Assembly: GCA_003569185.1 (NCBI GenBank)
Contig: BGOJ01000001.1
Span: 252,557-316,556 of the forward strand
Direction of reading: 5' to 3'
DNA: 64,000 bases
From: Candidatus Planktophila sp.
GTDB taxonomy: Bacteria > Actinomycetota > Actinomycetes > Nanopelagicales > Nanopelagicaceae
Notes under the pieces: model-generated
Databases searched by the model: none
Told to the model about the DNA's origin: nothing
What the model saw: only the letters and a program-made list of their open reading frames with translations
Shown here: positions 17,902 through 28,735 of the stretch, piece after piece
Numbering within the stretch: position 1 is the stretch's first letter
How the letters are laid out: each line of letters opens with the position of its first letter
Translations under genes and position numbers: made by a program

Positions 17902-17913
17902 TAAGGTTTACCT
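17902..17913 (+). promoter_or_regulatory. leaderless promoter -10 box of ispG
   Basis: TAAGGT followed by TTACCT and the ATG, a six-base spacer. proS and dapA have nearly the same 12 bases. Confidence 0.55.
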
Positions 17914-19065
17914 ATGGTTGATTTAGGAATTCCATCAGCACCACCTCCAACTCTTGCTCCTCGCCGTAAATCCCGGCAGTTAAAGGTTGGCTCAGTCTTA
18001 GTTGGTGGCGATGCACCAGTTTCTGTTCAATCTATGTGTACAACTCTTACTGCAGATGTAAATTCAACCTTGCAGCAAATTGCAGAGTTAACTGCATCTG
18101 GTTGCCAAATTGTTCGAGTGGCTGTTCCATCGCAAGATGATGCGGATGCACTTGCTCAGATTGCTAAGAAATCTCAGATTCCTGTAATTGCCGATATTCA
18201 CTTTCAACCAAAGTATATTTTTGCAGCCATTGATGCAGGTTGTGCGGCAGTTCGAGTTAACCCAGGAAATATCAAACAATTTGATGACAAGGTTAAAGAG
18301 GTGGCAAAGGCTGCCGGGGATGCTGGAATTCCAATTCGAATTGGTGTTAACGCCGGCTCACTTGATCCAAGGTTGCTGGCAAAGTATGGCAAGGCAACAC
18401 CAGAGGCATTAGCTGAGTCGGCATTATGGGAAGCATCATTATTTGAAGAGCATGGCTTTAGCGATATTAAAATTTCAGTTAAACATCATGATCCAGTAAC
18501 CATGGTTAAGGCTTACCGATTACTCGCTGCAAAATGTGATTACCCATTACATCTTGGTGTGACAGAGGCTGGTCCAATTTTCCAAGGAACAATTAAATCT
18601 GCTACCGCTTTTGGCATATTACTTGCTGAAGGAATTGGCGACACTATTCGTGTTTCACTTTCTGCTCCACCAGTTGAAGAGGTCAAGGTTGGTATTTCAA
18701 TTTTAGAATCCCTTAATTTGCGCCAACGAAAGTTAGAGATTGTCTCCTGTCCATCATGCGGCAGAGCCCAAGTTGATGTTTACTCTTTGGCGGAGAAAGT
18801 CCAAGCAGGATTGCAAGGAATGACTGTGCCACTTCGCGTTGCAGTTATGGGTTGTGTTGTTAATGGACCAGGTGAGGCAAGAGAGGCAGATCTTGGTGTG
18901 GCATCTGGAAATGGTAAGGGTCAAATATTTGTAAAGGGTGAGGTAATTAAAACTGTGCCAGAGGCACAGATTGTTGAGACGCTAATTGAAGAGGCGATGC
19001 GCCTTGCTGAAGAGATGGAGGCTGCTGGAGTGGCATCAGGTGAGCCATCGGTTGCTGTTCAATAG
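17914..19065 (+). CDS. ispG: 4-hydroxy-3-methylbut-2-en-1-yl diphosphate synthase
   Basis: Iron-sulfur enzyme of the MEP pathway that turns MEcPP into HMBPP. The 383-residue product has the TIM-barrel part ([31 protein letters not shown]) and the C-terminal 4Fe-4S domain with CPSCGR (about residue 277) and [10 protein letters not shown] (about 311). It has its own leaderless promoter, so isoprenoid synthesis can be transcribed apart from dxr-rseP. Confidence 0.95.
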   Translation: MVDLGIPSAPPPTLAPRRKSRQLKVGSVLVGGDAPVSVQSMCTTLTADVNSTLQQIAELTASGCQIVRVAVPSQDDADALAQIAKKSQIPVIADIHFQPKYIFAAIDAGCAAVRVNPGNIKQFDDKVKEVAKAAGDAGIPIRIGVNAGSLDPRLLAKYGKATPEALAESALWEASLFEEHGFSDIKISVKHHDPVTMVKAYRLLAAKCDYPLHLGVTEAGPIFQGTIKSATAFGILLAEGIGDTIRVSLSAPPVEEVKVGISILESLNLRQRKLEIVSCPSCGRAQVDVYSLAEKVQAGLQGMTVPLRVAVMGCVVNGPGEAREADLGVASGNGKGQIFVKGEVIKTVPEAQIVETLIEEAMRLAEEMEAAGVASGEPSVAVQ

Positions 19066-19066
19066 A

Positions 19067-19078
19067 TAGGCTTTACCT
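19067..19078 (+). promoter_or_regulatory. leaderless promoter -10 box of proS
   Basis: TAGGCT-TTACCT-ATG, six-base spacing; strongly similar to the ispG and dapA starts. Confidence 0.55.
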
Positions 19079-20785
19079 ATGTTAAAGATGTCCACCTTAT
19101 TGTTGCGCACATTGCGTGATGATCCAGCTGATGCTGAGGTTGCATCCCACCGCTTATTAGTTAGAGCAGGATTTGTAAGAAGAGTTGCCGCTGGTATTTA
19201 CTCATGGTTGCCACTTGGTTATCGAACATATCGCAAGATTGAAAATGTGGTTCGGGAAGAGATGGATAAGGCTGGATTTCAAGAGGTTCACTTTCCAGCA
19301 CTTTTACCAAAGGATCCATATGAACAAACAAATCGCTGGGCTGAGTACGGACCAGATTTATTTAGATTACAAGATCGAAAAGGTAATGATTACTTATTAG
19401 GACCAACTCATGAAGAGATGTTCACCTTGATGGTTAAAGGTGAGTTCTCTTCATATAAAGATTTGCCATTATCGATCTATCAAATTCAAACTAAGTACCG
19501 CGATGAACCACGTCCTAGGAGTGGAATTATTAGAGGACGTGAGTTTGTGATGAAGGATTCATATAGCTTTGATGTTGATGATGAAGGTCTTGAGCTTTCA
19601 TATAACAAACATCGCCAGGCTTATATAGATACCTTTGATCGCTTAGGTCTTAAATACAACATTGTTTCGGCGATGAGCGGTGCGATGGGTGGATCAAAAT
19701 CAGAGGAGTTCCTAGCGCCATGTCCAACTGGTGAAGATACCTATGTTTTATGTAATGGCTGTGGGTATGCCGCAAATGTGGAGGCAATGATTACCAAGGT
19801 TGCACCATTTAAGGGAGAAAAAGTTGGCGCAATTGAGGTTTTAGATACACCAAATACCCCAACTATTGATTCATTAGTTCAAGTTTTTAATAGTAAATAT
19901 GGCGCCAATATCACCGCAGTTGATACCTTAAAAAATGTTTTATTGATGGCTGATGAAAAACCAATAGCGGTTTTAGTGCCAGGAGATCGTGAGGTTGATC
20001 TAAAGCGATTGGAGGCAAATTTAGCTGGGGTTAAAGAGTTGCGTTTATTTGAGGATGCTGATTTTGCTAAACATCCAAAGTTAGTTAAAGGTTATGTTGG
20101 ACCACAAGATGCCAAAGCATTTGGAATCACCTTATATGCCGATCCAAGAATTGTGGAAGGGTCTCATTGGATTACCGGTGCCAATCAAAAGGATAAGCAC
20201 GCACGCTTTGTAACCTGCGGACGTGATTTTAAGGTTGATCAATATATTGAAGCAGCCGAGGTTAGAGCTGGTGATAACTGTCCAAAGTGTGAAAAGCCGG
20301 TGGTAATTGATCGAGCAATTGAGATCGGTCATATATTTCAACTAGGTAGAAAGTACGCACAATCTCTAGGACTTACCGTGCTAGATAAAGAGGGTAAGCC
20401 AGTTGTTGTAACGATGGGATCTTATGGAATTGGTGTATCAAGAGCGGTAGCTGCAATTGCTGAACAAACTTATGATGAGCTTGGTTTAAATTGGCCAGCA
20501 GAGGTAGCACCTGCGGATGTTCACATCGTGGCAACTGGTAAAGAGGATCAACCATTTGATGTGGCAGAACAGATTGCTACAGATTTAGAGGCAAAAGGTC
20601 TTGAAGTTCTCCTGGATGATCGCCGGGAGGCATCTGCTGGGGTTAAGTTTAAAGATGCTGAGTTAATCGGTATTCAAAAGATAATTATTGTTGGTAAAGC
20701 ATTAGCAGATGGCAAGGTGGAGGTGCGGGATCGTAAATCTGGTGATAAGCAAGAGGTGCGCTCGCAGATGTTGTTAAAACAATAG
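19079..20785 (+). CDS. proS: prolyl-tRNA synthetase
   Basis: Class II aminoacyl-tRNA synthetase charging tRNA-Pro. The 568 residues show the bacterial-type layout: motif 2 region [17 protein letters not shown] near 140-156, an inserted YbaK-like editing domain (about 230-390), motif 3 [14 protein letters not shown] and a C-terminal anticodon-binding domain. It has an independent leaderless promoter, although ispG ends only 13 bases earlier. Nothing looks unusual. Confidence 0.96.
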   Translation: MLKMSTLLLRTLRDDPADAEVASHRLLVRAGFVRRVAAGIYSWLPLGYRTYRKIENVVREEMDKAGFQEVHFPALLPKDPYEQTNRWAEYGPDLFRLQDRKGNDYLLGPTHEEMFTLMVKGEFSSYKDLPLSIYQIQTKYRDEPRPRSGIIRGREFVMKDSYSFDVDDEGLELSYNKHRQAYIDTFDRLGLKYNIVSAMSGAMGGSKSEEFLAPCPTGEDTYVLCNGCGYAANVEAMITKVAPFKGEKVGAIEVLDTPNTPTIDSLVQVFNSKYGANITAVDTLKNVLLMADEKPIAVLVPGDREVDLKRLEANLAGVKELRLFEDADFAKHPKLVKGYVGPQDAKAFGITLYADPRIVEGSHWITGANQKDKHARFVTCGRDFKVDQYIEAAEVRAGDNCPKCEKPVVIDRAIEIGHIFQLGRKYAQSLGLTVLDKEGKPVVVTMGSYGIGVSRAVAAIAEQTYDELGLNWPAEVAPADVHIVATGKEDQPFDVAEQIATDLEAKGLEVLLDDRREASAGVKFKDAELIGIQKIIIVGKALADGKVEVRDRKSGDKQEVRSQMLLKQ

Positions 20786-20796
20786 TTAACTAATTT

Positions 20797-21563
20797 ATGA
20801 GTATTGAGATCGCAATCTTTTTGGCGATCGCATCAGGATTTGCCGGCTTTGTGGATGCCATGGCAGGTGGTGGGGGATTAATTCAATTACCAGCTCTCCT
20901 TGTTGGTCTACCAAATAAAGAGCTGCCCTTAATTCTAGGTACTAACAAAGTTCCATCTATTTTTGGCACAGCAGCTGCTGCTCGAAATTACTTTAAAAAT
21001 ATTAAGCAGATATTCCACTTACCTTAACCATGATGGTGCCAGCCTTTGCTGGTTCTATGGGTGGGGCAGCGCTAGCGGCATTTGTGCCAAAGGATTTTTT
21101 CAAACCATTTATTGTCTTTTTACTGATCCTGGTTGCTATCTACACCTGGCGCAAACCTGAGTTAGGTATGGCTGAGAATTTAAAATTTACTCATAAAAAA
21201 AGATTAGTAATTGTTGGGTTGATTGGATTGATGATTGGCTTCTATGACGGAATCTTTGGTCCAGGAACTGGCACATTCTTAGTCTTCTTTCTTGTTTCAA
21301 CAATCGGTTATGCATTTTTAAAAGCCTCTGCCACTGCAAAATTAGTAAACATTGCAACTAATGCTGGTGCGATCTTAAGTTTTCAATTAACTGGTCATAT
21401 CTGGTGGCAATTAGGTTTACTTCTAGCTTTTGCCAATGTGACGGGTGCGATTATTGGCTCACGCCTTGCAATCAAAGGTGGCTCACCATTGGTCCGAAAA
21501 GTATTTTTAGCAGTTACCTTTTTACTTATCACCCGCGTTGCTTTGGATACTTTTATAAGTTAA
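20797..21563 (+). CDS. TauE/SafE-family membrane transporter, frameshifted in this sequence
   Basis: Integral membrane protein of the sulfite/sulfonate exporter family (about 255 residues after correction, roughly eight helices). Signature pieces are GFVDAMAGGGGLIQLPAL, LGTNKVPS in the first repeat and GFYDGIFGPGTGTF in the second. At about 21004-21007 the text ATTAAGCAGAT should read ATTAAGGCAGAT; this restores Asn-Ile-Lys-Ala-Asp-Ile-Pro-Leu-Thr-Leu-Thr-Met and joins the halves. Substrate unknown; the family moves sulfite, sulfoacetate, taurine and other anions. It lies between proS and rimP and may be co-transcribed with proS. Confidence 0.85.
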
Positions 21564-21599
21564 ACTCATCCACACAACTTAATATCGAAGAAGGAAAAA

Positions 21600-22046
21600 A
21601 TGGGAAAGAAAGAAGAGATAATTGCGGCGATTACTCCCGCATTAGAAGCCCTCGGTTTTTACCTAGAGGATGTAACAATTACTTCAGCTGGCAGGCGCAG
21701 CATGTTAACTGTCATAGTAGATGGGGATACTCATCTCTCACTCGATCAAGTTACAACAGCTACCAAGGGAATTAGTGAGATTGTTGAAGGCATTCAAAGT
21801 TTAGGTCAAACCCCTTTTACCTTAGAGGTTACCTCGCCTGGTTTAGATCGACCACTTACCAAGCCAAGGCATTGGCGAAAAAATCTTGATCGTTTAGTAA
21901 AGGTAGTTTTGCTAGATGGCAAAGAGGTTAAGGGCAGAGTTAAAGATGTAAGTGAAAGTAATGCAACTCTTGATGAGCAGGTAATTAACTTCGCCGATAT
22001 TAAGCGCGCCACCCTTGAGATTGAGTTTAAGCAGGTGGGCAAGTGA
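21600..22046 (+). CDS. rimP: ribosome maturation factor RimP
   Basis: Assists 30S subunit maturation. The 148 residues match the two-domain RimP fold: N-terminal part with TLEVTSPGLDRPLTKPRHW (about 78-96) and a C-terminal SH3-like barrel. GAAGGA lies upstream of the ATG. It opens the rimP-nusA-ylxR-infB-rbfA run, and its stop overlaps the nusA GTG start. Confidence 0.95.
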   Translation: MGKKEEIIAAITPALEALGFYLEDVTITSAGRRSMLTVIVDGDTHLSLDQVTTATKGISEIVEGIQSLGQTPFTLEVTSPGLDRPLTKPRHWRKNLDRLVKVVLLDGKEVKGRVKDVSESNATLDEQVINFADIKRATLEIEFKQVGK

Positions 22047-23069
22047 GTGTTGATGTTGAAGCACTTAAACTTTTAGCCCAAGAAAAGAAATTACCACTTG
22101 AGCGATTAATCAATGCAATTGAAAATGAGGTTGCAAAAGCATATGCCGAGCTACCAGTTGCCAAACCACATGGACGTGCGGTTTTAAATCGCCAAACTGG
22201 TGAGTTAGTAATTTATGTGCCACTACTTGGTCCAGATGGTGATCGGTTAGACACAGTTGTTGATAACCCAGATGGTTTTGCAAAGTTAGCTGATAAAACT
22301 GCGCGCAAAGTTATTAAAGAGAAGATGCGCGAGGCAAAAGATCTTGAAGTTGTTACAGAGTTCTCCGGCAGTGTCGGTGATGTGATTGGTGGGATTGTGC
22401 AGCAAGGAAGAGATGCTGATGTTATCTATGTAAGTTTGGGAAGAGTTGAAGGAAAGGTGCCACCTAGTGAGCAGGTAAAGGGTGAGGTTTATAACATGGA
22501 GATCGAATTAAATGTTTTGTGGTTGATGTTAAGCAGGGTGAAAAAGGACCAGAGGTAACTTTATCTAGAACACATCCAGCATTTGTAAAGATGTTATTTG
22601 CACTGGAGGTTCCAGAGATTAAAGAGCGAGTAGTAGATATTGTTGGAATAGCACGAGAGCCTGGGGCAAGAACAAAGTTATCGGTTAGAACTCATCGCGC
22701 CGGAGTAAGCGCCAAGGGTGCATTAATTGGCCCGCAAGGTTCTAGAGCGCAAAATGTTATGAATGAATTAAATGGTGAAAAATAGACATCATTGATTTCT
22801 CTGAAGATCCTGCTACTTATGTTGCAAATGCGTTAGCGCCTGCCAAGGTAAGCTCAGTTGAGATTGTTGATTTAGAGAGCAAATCTGCCAAGGTGATTGT
22901 GCCGGATTATCAATTATCACTTGCAATTGGTAAGGATGGTCAAAATGCCAGACTTGCCGCTCGCCTTACCCAATGGCGAATTGATATCCATCCAGATAAT
23001 CCAGTAACGCAGATTAAGGCGGAAAAGACAGAGGAAGCGGCAACTATTTCACCCATCCAAGGGGCTTAG
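22043..23069 (+). CDS. nusA: transcription termination/antitermination protein NusA, two frameshifts in this sequence
   Basis: RNA polymerase-binding factor for pausing, termination and antitermination. The N-terminal domain occupies about residues 1-125, an S1 domain follows ([19 protein letters not shown]), then two KH domains ([39 protein letters not shown]). Break 1 at about 22495: AACATGG should be AACCATGG, giving Tyr-Asn-His-Gly-Asp-Arg-Ile-Lys. Break 2 at 22778-22782: A5 should be A6, giving Gly-Glu-Lys-Ile-Asp-Ile-Ile-Asp. Corrected length is about 342 residues, the actinobacterial size without the acidic C-terminal repeats of enterobacteria. GTG start overlaps rimP. Confidence 0.92.
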
Positions 23070-23082
23070 GGTAGAGTGCGCG

Positions 23083-23343
23083 ATGTTGGGTAAAAAACTA
23101 AGGCAACGCAGCTGCATCGCTTGTCGAAAGTTAGATACCAGAACAGATTTAATTCGAACAGTTTTGATCGGCAATGAAATAAAGGTTGATCTAAACCATC
23201 GGATGAGCGGCCGGGGAGCTTGGCTTCACGCAAACTGCTTTAAGGTGGCAACTGAGCGAAGATCGTTTAATCACTCCTTCAAGTTCGAAGGTGAGATTAA
23301 AACCGATGAGTTAGATGATTACTTAAAAAATTTAGGTAATTAA
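23083..23343 (+). CDS. ylxR: YlxR-family (DUF448) RNA-binding protein
   Basis: Small basic protein of 86 residues always found between nusA and infB. It has the YlxR hallmarks: the N-terminal RSCIACRK segment (about 9-16) and SGRGAWLH around residue 43-50. Structures of the family suggest nucleic acid binding, and a role in transcription or RNase P regulation has been proposed. A TAGAGT hexamer ends five bases before the ATG, so it may also be made from a leaderless transcript. Confidence 0.92.
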   Translation: MLGKKLRQRSCIACRKLDTRTDLIRTVLIGNEIKVDLNHRMSGRGAWLHANCFKVATERRSFNHSFKFEGEIKTDELDDYLKNLGN

Positions 23344-23452
23344 CAAACAGTATGGAGCGAGCGAGAATGACACTCTAATGAGCACTACAAGATTATGAGT
23401 AGTTCTATTTAGGCTCGTGCGTAAATAACGCGGGGCCAGAAGAAGGAGAAGT

Positions 23453-26082
23453 GTGGCCAAGGTCCGCGTTTATGAGTTAGCGAAAGAGTTAGGGCTAGAA
23501 AGCAAAGAGCTCTTATCTAAGCTGCAAGAGGTTGGCGAATTTGTTCGCTCAGCATCATCAACTGTTGAAGCACCGGTTGTGCGCAAGTTGATGGATAAGT
23601 TTCCAGATTTAGTACCGGCAGAGGCTGCGCCAAAAGCTAAAAAAGCTCCAACGAAAAAAGCTGCGGCTAAGAAAACTGTGAAGGTGGAGGATTTACCACC
23701 TGAGTTACAAAAAATGGTTGAGGATGCAACACCAGTAGCGCGCCCTGCAACACCAACAGCACGCCCAGCTAATAATCCATTCTCAGCAGGTAGTGGCACA
23801 CCAACACCACCAAGTGCAATGCCACGACCACCAAGAGCTGGAAATAATCCATTTAGTACTGGCGGCGGTGGACCACGACCACCTGCAAGACCAATTAGAC
23901 CTGGTGAGGCGGGAAGAACTCCAGGAAAATTACAACCTGGTCAACGTCCACCAATGTCAGGTGCTCGTCCTGGCTCTGTTCGTCCAGGATTTGCAGCTCG
24001 TCCACCATCTAGTAATCCAAGACCAAATACTGGTGCGCCAACATCATCTCGTCCTGGCTCCTCTTCATCTCCGTATCGCACACCCTCCTCATCGCCAGCT
24101 GGCTCACCATTTGGTGGTAAAGGTGGCGGACGTCCACCACAACGTGGTGGTGCAGCGGGTGCATTTGGTAAAGGTGGTAAAGGTAAAAATAAAAATCGCG
24201 GACAAAAGAGTAAAAAAGAAAGACGTGAAGATTTTGAAAATCTACCAGCACCACAATTAGGTGGCGCAGTAGTTCCAAGAGGTGATGGCAAGACGGTAGT
24301 TCGCATGCGCCGTGGTGCAACTTTGATGGATTTTGCCGAGAAAATTAAGCAGATCCAGCCGCATTGGTTTCAGCCCTTTTCCATTTAGGTGAGATGGTTA
24401 CTGCAACTCAATCAGTTGATGAAGACACCTTCACATTGTTGGGAGCAGAGCTTGGCTTTGTAATTCAGATCGTAAGCCCTGAGGATGAAGATCGTGAGTT
24501 GCTTGCAGAGTTTGAGATCAATTTAGAGGAGGAGTTAGCTCAAATTGATCCAGAGGATCTGGTTGTGCGCTCGCCAATTGTTACTGTTATGGGACATGTT
24601 GATCATGGTAAAACTAGATTGTTAGATGCAATTCGATCAACTGAGGTTATAAAGTCTGAGGCAGGTGGAATTACTCAGCATATTGGTGCCTACCAAATTC
24701 ACCATGAACATGATGGAGCAGAACGCGCAATTACCTTTATTGATACTCCGGGCCATGAAGCTTTTACAGCGATGCGTGCTCGAGGTGCGAAGGTAACTGA
24801 TATTGCAGTACTTGTTGTGGCTGCCGATGATGGAGTTATGCCACAGACAATTGAAGCGTTAAATCACGCCCAAGCTGCTGATGTACCAATCGTGGTTGCA
24901 GTAAACAAAATAGATAAAGAGGGTGCTAACCCAGACAAGATTCGTCAGCAGTTAACTGAGTACAACCTGATCGCTGAAGAGTATGGCGGACAGACCATGT
25001 TCGTAAATGTCTCTGCTCTTTCTGGCAAAGGAATTGATGATCTAATCGCGGCAATTTTGTTAACAGCAGATGCAGCGATTGATTTGCGCGCAATTGCAGA
25101 TGACATTGCCAGAGGTGTTGCGATTGAAGCAAATCTTGATAAGGGCCGTGGACCAGTTGCAACTGTTTTGGTCCAACGCGGAACTTTGCATGTTGGAGAT
25201 GCGATTGTGGCTGGTGGTGCATATGGCCGCGTTCGTGCGATGTTAGATGAGCATGGACAAACCTTGGAAGAGGCAGGTCCATCACGTCCAGTTCAAGTTC
25301 TTGGATTTACATCTGTTCCAGGTGCTGGTGATTCATTTATTGTTGCCGAGGATGATCGAACTGCACGACAGATCGCAGAGAAGCGTCAACTTGCATCAAG
25401 AAATGCATCCTTAGCTAAGGCACGCAAGAAGGTTTCACTTGAAGATTTCTTGGAGCAATCAAAGGTAACTACTTTGAACTTAATTCTAAAGGGCGATGTT
25501 TCTGGATCGGTAGAAGCCTTAGAGGATGCGTTAGTTCAATTAGATGTTGGTACTGAGGTTGATCTAAGAGTTATTCACCGTGGTGTTGGTGCGATTACTA
25601 AGAATGACGTTACCTTGGCATCTGCTTCAACGGCAGTAATCATTGGCTTTAACGTCAAGCCTGAGCCACAAACTGCAATCTTTGCTGAACAAGAAGGTGT
25701 GGAAGTTAAGTTCTACACCGTTATTTACAAGGCAATTGAAGAGATCGAAGCATCTCTTAAGGGACTTCTTAAGCCAGAGTTTGAAGAGGCAGTACTTGGT
25801 AATGCTGAAATTAGAGACATATTTAAATCAAGCAAGTTTGGAAATATTGCTGGTTGCGTAGTTTCTGATGGAATTATTCGCCGAAATGCCAAGGTTCGAA
25901 CTATGCGAGCTGGTGTTGTGATTGGTGAAAACTTAAGCATTGAATCACTTCGAAGATTTAAAGATGATGCCACTGAGGTTCGCGATGGATTTGAGTGCGG
26001 TATTGGTCTTGGATCATTTAAGGATCTTCAGGTAGGAGATGTAATTCAAGCTTATGAAATCCGTGAGAAAAAGCGGGCTTAA
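23453..26082 (+). CDS. infB: translation initiation factor IF-2, frameshifted in this sequence
   Basis: GTPase that brings initiator tRNA to the 30S subunit. GTG start with AGAAGGAGAA. Residues 1-50 form the N-terminal IF2 helix domain ([16 protein letters not shown]). Residues about 85-265 are low-complexity Pro/Gly/Arg/Ser linker, then [18 protein letters not shown]. At about 24348 ATTAAGCAGAT should read ATTAAGGCAGAT, restoring [13 protein letters not shown]. The G domain then follows with [10 protein letters not shown] (G1), DTPGHEAF (G3) and NKIDK (G4), then the C-terminal domains. Corrected length about 877 residues. Confidence 0.94.
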
Positions 26083-26085
26083 CAT

Positions 26086-26498
26086 ATGCCAAGTAAACGT
26101 CCACTACAGGTTGCCGATCGCATCAAAGAATTAGTTGCAACGCACTTGAGTCGCGGGTTAAAGACCCACGACTTGGGTTTGTGACAATTACTGATGTTCG
26201 AGTAACTGGTGATTTGCAACAGGCTTCAGTTTTTTACACAGTTCTTGGTGATGCAGCTGCACATGAATCAAGTGCTGCAGCATTAAGTAGTGCAAAGGGA
26301 ATGCTTCGATCTGAGGTTGGTCGAGCACTTGGCTTAAGAGTTACACCATCAATTGAATTTTTCTTAGACGGCATGGCTGATTCTGCTTCAGCGATGAATG
26401 ATTTAATTGAGCAGATGCATAAGGCTGATGCAGAGCTTGAAAAGTTAAGAGCTGGTGCAAAACCTGTTGCTGAAGATCCATATAAAAAACATAATTAA
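26086..26498 (+). CDS. rbfA: ribosome-binding factor A, frameshifted in this sequence
   Basis: Late 16S/30S maturation factor with a KH-like fold. The start MPSKRPLQVADRIKELVAT is in one frame and the rest in another. Adding one G at about 26142 (ACGCACTT to ACGGCACTT) gives Ala-Thr-Ala-Leu-Glu-Ser-Arg-Val-Lys-Asp-Pro-Arg-Leu-Gly-Phe-Val-Thr, the RbfA core. Corrected length is about 138 residues, normal for the family. It starts four bases after the infB stop. Confidence 0.9.
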
Positions 26499-26509
26499 CA
26501 GGTGATTTA

Positions 26510-27385
26510 ATGGATGGCTTTTTATTAGTAGATAAAGCCGGCGCAATGACTAGCCATGATGTAGTTGCGATGGCGCGTAAAAAACTTGATACAAAAAAAG
26601 TGGGCCATGCTGGCACATTGGATCCAATGGCAACTGGAGTATTAGTGCTTGGTGTCGGTATTGCTACCAGACTTCTTACCTACATAACAGATGGCAAAAA
26701 GGCATATGAAGCAACTATTAATTTGGGAAGTGCAACACATACTGATGATAAAGATGGCGATGTAATCTCAACTGCCACTGCTGATCAAATCGCTAATATG
26801 GATGATCAAGTCATAACAAATGAGCTGGCAAAGTTTGTTGGAACCATTAAACAAAGACCCAGTTCAGTCTCTGCCATAAAAATTGATGGAAAATCTGCCC
26901 ATGCCAGAGTTAGGGCAGGGGAGAGTGTTGAAATTCCTGAGCGAGATGTAACTATTGATGAAATAGTTGTTAAAGAGATTAGACACACAGCCACAGCGAT
27001 CGAAGTTGATGTATCGGTCACCTGCTCGGCCGGAACTTATATTCGAGCAATTGCAAGAGATTTAGGGGAAAGATTAAATCTTGGTGGCCACTTAACCACA
27101 CTACGTCGTACATTAGTTTCACCATTTACTTTGCAAGATTGTCATCCCTTAGCGCAGGCGCCATTAATTTCTATCACTGAAGTAATTGAAAAGTTGTTCC
27201 CAATCAGAAAGTTAGATTTAGCCCAAAGCAGAGAGATCACATTTGGTCGAGTGATTGAACAAAATCAGCAAAGTGGCATAGTGGCGGCCTTGGATTCACA
27301 AGATAATTTCCTGGCCTTGCTAGAAAACAAGTTACAAGGTTCTCAAGTTGTGGCTGCCCCAATTTTAGTTAAGGTCAGTGAGTAA
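26510..27385 (+). CDS. truB: tRNA pseudouridine(55) synthase
   Basis: Makes pseudouridine 55 in the T-loop of tRNAs. The catalytic aspartate is Asp38 in GHAGTLDPMATG; the downstream KAYEATINLG and the SCSAGTYIRAIARDLG-like stretch (VTCSAGTYIRAIARDLG) are typical. Length 291, with a short C-terminal PUA-like part. ATG with AGGTGA upstream. Order rbfA-truB-ribF is conserved in bacteria. Confidence 0.96.
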   Translation: MDGFLLVDKAGAMTSHDVVAMARKKLDTKKVGHAGTLDPMATGVLVLGVGIATRLLTYITDGKKAYEATINLGSATHTDDKDGDVISTATADQIANMDDQVITNELAKFVGTIKQRPSSVSAIKIDGKSAHARVRAGESVEIPERDVTIDEIVVKEIRHTATAIEVDVSVTCSAGTYIRAIARDLGERLNLGGHLTTLRRTLVSPFTLQDCHPLAQAPLISITEVIEKLFPIRKLDLAQSREITFGRVIEQNQQSGIVAALDSQDNFLALLENKLQGSQVVAAPILVKVSE

Positions 27386-27410
27386 TTATGTTTTATGAAA
27401 CAATACGCAG

Positions 27411-28283
27411 ATGAAGGTGTTAGCTGTTGGAATCTTTGATGGAGTTCACGCTGGCCATCAACAGATAATTGCCACCGCAAAACATCTAGGTGAAGTAACG
27501 GTTATGACCTTTGATCCACATCCAACCTCGGTGGTAGCACCTGAGCGCACACCTTCGCAATTGATCTCTGTTAAAGATCGAATTGAATTGCTCAAGCAAG
27601 CAGGTGCTACTTATGTGGAGGTAGTTAACTTCAATAAGGATTTTTCACAGCTATCGCCAGATCAATTCATTGAAGATGTTTTACTTGGCAGATTCAAAGC
27701 CGAACATGTTGTAATTGGTGAGAACTTTAATTTTGGCTTTAAAGCTCAAGGTTCACCAAAGTACTTATCAGAGGTTGGGCCTAAGTATGGCTTTGGTGTT
27801 TCTATAGTTAAGTTACAAGAAGAGCGTGGTTCAACAATTTCATCTACTCGAATTAGAAGTTTAATAATTGATGGTGAGATTGAGCGGGCAAATGAATTAC
27901 TAACCAGAAGATTTTATTTAAAAGGTCCAGTTGTGCATGGTGAAAAGCGGGGAAGAGAAATTGGCTACCCAACTGCCAACCTCGGCTTAACTCCACTTGC
28001 CACAATTCCTGCTGATGGTGTTTATGCCGGTTGGTTAAGTGTTGGTGAAAGCAGATGGGCAGCTGCAATATCAATTGGAACAAATCCAACTTTTCCAGGA
28101 GTTAGAGGAAGACAAGTAGAGGCGTATGCAATTGATCAAGTTGGACTAGATTTATATGATCAAGAAGCGAAGATTGAGTTTGGTTTTAGATTACGTGACA
28201 CCTTAAAGTTTGATGGATTAGCACCACTTCTTGAGCAGATGAAAAAAGATTGTGATCAGGCAAGGGAATTGACCAGTAAATAA
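27411..28283 (+). CDS. ribF: bifunctional riboflavin kinase/FAD synthetase
   Basis: Converts riboflavin to FMN and then FAD. The N-terminal nucleotidyltransferase has GIFDGVHAGHQ (residues 7-17) and TMTFDPHPT-like VMTFDPHP; the C-terminal flavokinase (from about 180) has RGREIGYPTANL and ends with the usual LRDTLKFDGL. Length 290 is normal. The ATG start follows a 25-base spacer from truB. Confidence 0.95.
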   Translation: MKVLAVGIFDGVHAGHQQIIATAKHLGEVTVMTFDPHPTSVVAPERTPSQLISVKDRIELLKQAGATYVEVVNFNKDFSQLSPDQFIEDVLLGRFKAEHVVIGENFNFGFKAQGSPKYLSEVGPKYGFGVSIVKLQEERGSTISSTRIRSLIIDGEIERANELLTRRFYLKGPVVHGEKRGREIGYPTANLGLTPLATIPADGVYAGWLSVGESRWAAAISIGTNPTFPGVRGRQVEAYAIDQVGLDLYDQEAKIEFGFRLRDTLKFDGLAPLLEQMKKDCDQARELTSK

Positions 28284-28349
28284 CGCTCAAATACGCGTGG
28301 ATTTTAAGTATCAACTACTGCGCTGGTAATCTTGCCTTTACTAAAGCGA

Positions 28350-28385
28350 GAAGGTGCGCCTTCGTGAATAACACCGAGGCCCTCG
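28350..28385 (+). promoter_or_regulatory. hairpins in the rpsO leader
   Basis: GAAGG-TGCG-CCTTC (28350-28363) is followed by CGAG-GCC-CTCG (28375-28385), 25 bases before the AGAAGGAG of rpsO. S15 controls its own mRNA through different leader RNAs in several phyla, so this pair is a candidate S15-responsive element. The function is inferred. Confidence 0.4.
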
Positions 28386-28409
28386 TGACAGACAGAAGGA
28401 GCAATACAA

Positions 28410-28679
28410 ATGGCATTAACGCCAGAAGTTAAAAAGGAAATCGTAAGTAAGTACGGCTCATCTGCAACTGACACAGGTAGCCCAGAAACACAGGTAGCAC
28501 TTCTTTCAAAGCGTATTGATGAGATAACACAACATTTGCAGACAAATAAGAAGGATCATCACAACCGTCGTGGTTTGTTATTGATGGTCGGTAAGCGTCG
28601 TCGGATTTTGCAGTACCTCGCCAAGACGGATATTGAGCGCTATAGAGCGATTATCGAAAAGCTCGATCTTCGCCGTTAA
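28410..28679 (+). CDS. rpsO: 30S ribosomal protein S15
   Basis: Primary 16S rRNA-binding protein of the 30S platform, 89 residues, the exact family length. The signature helices are visible: [24 protein letters not shown] (16S contact region) and [29 protein letters not shown] precedes the ATG. It is followed by pnp, the classical rpsO-pnp pair. Confidence 0.97.
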   Translation: MALTPEVKKEIVSKYGSSATDTGSPETQVALLSKRIDEITQHLQTNKKDHHNRRGLLLMVGKRRRILQYLAKTDIERYRAIIEKLDLRR

Positions 28680-28735
28680 ATAACAATCAGCAAAAAACTT
28701 TATCGCTAAGAGTTTTGGTCCTCGGTAGTGGTTTC

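Noticed and set aside
22519-22785. Separate small gene inside the nusA region
   Set aside because: It is the KH1 part of NusA in a shifted frame; no independent start site is needed.
23470-24320. Long antisense and alternative-frame open frames inside infB
   Set aside because: They arise from the low-complexity Pro/Gly/Arg codons of the IF-2 linker; they lack start signals and recognisable domains.
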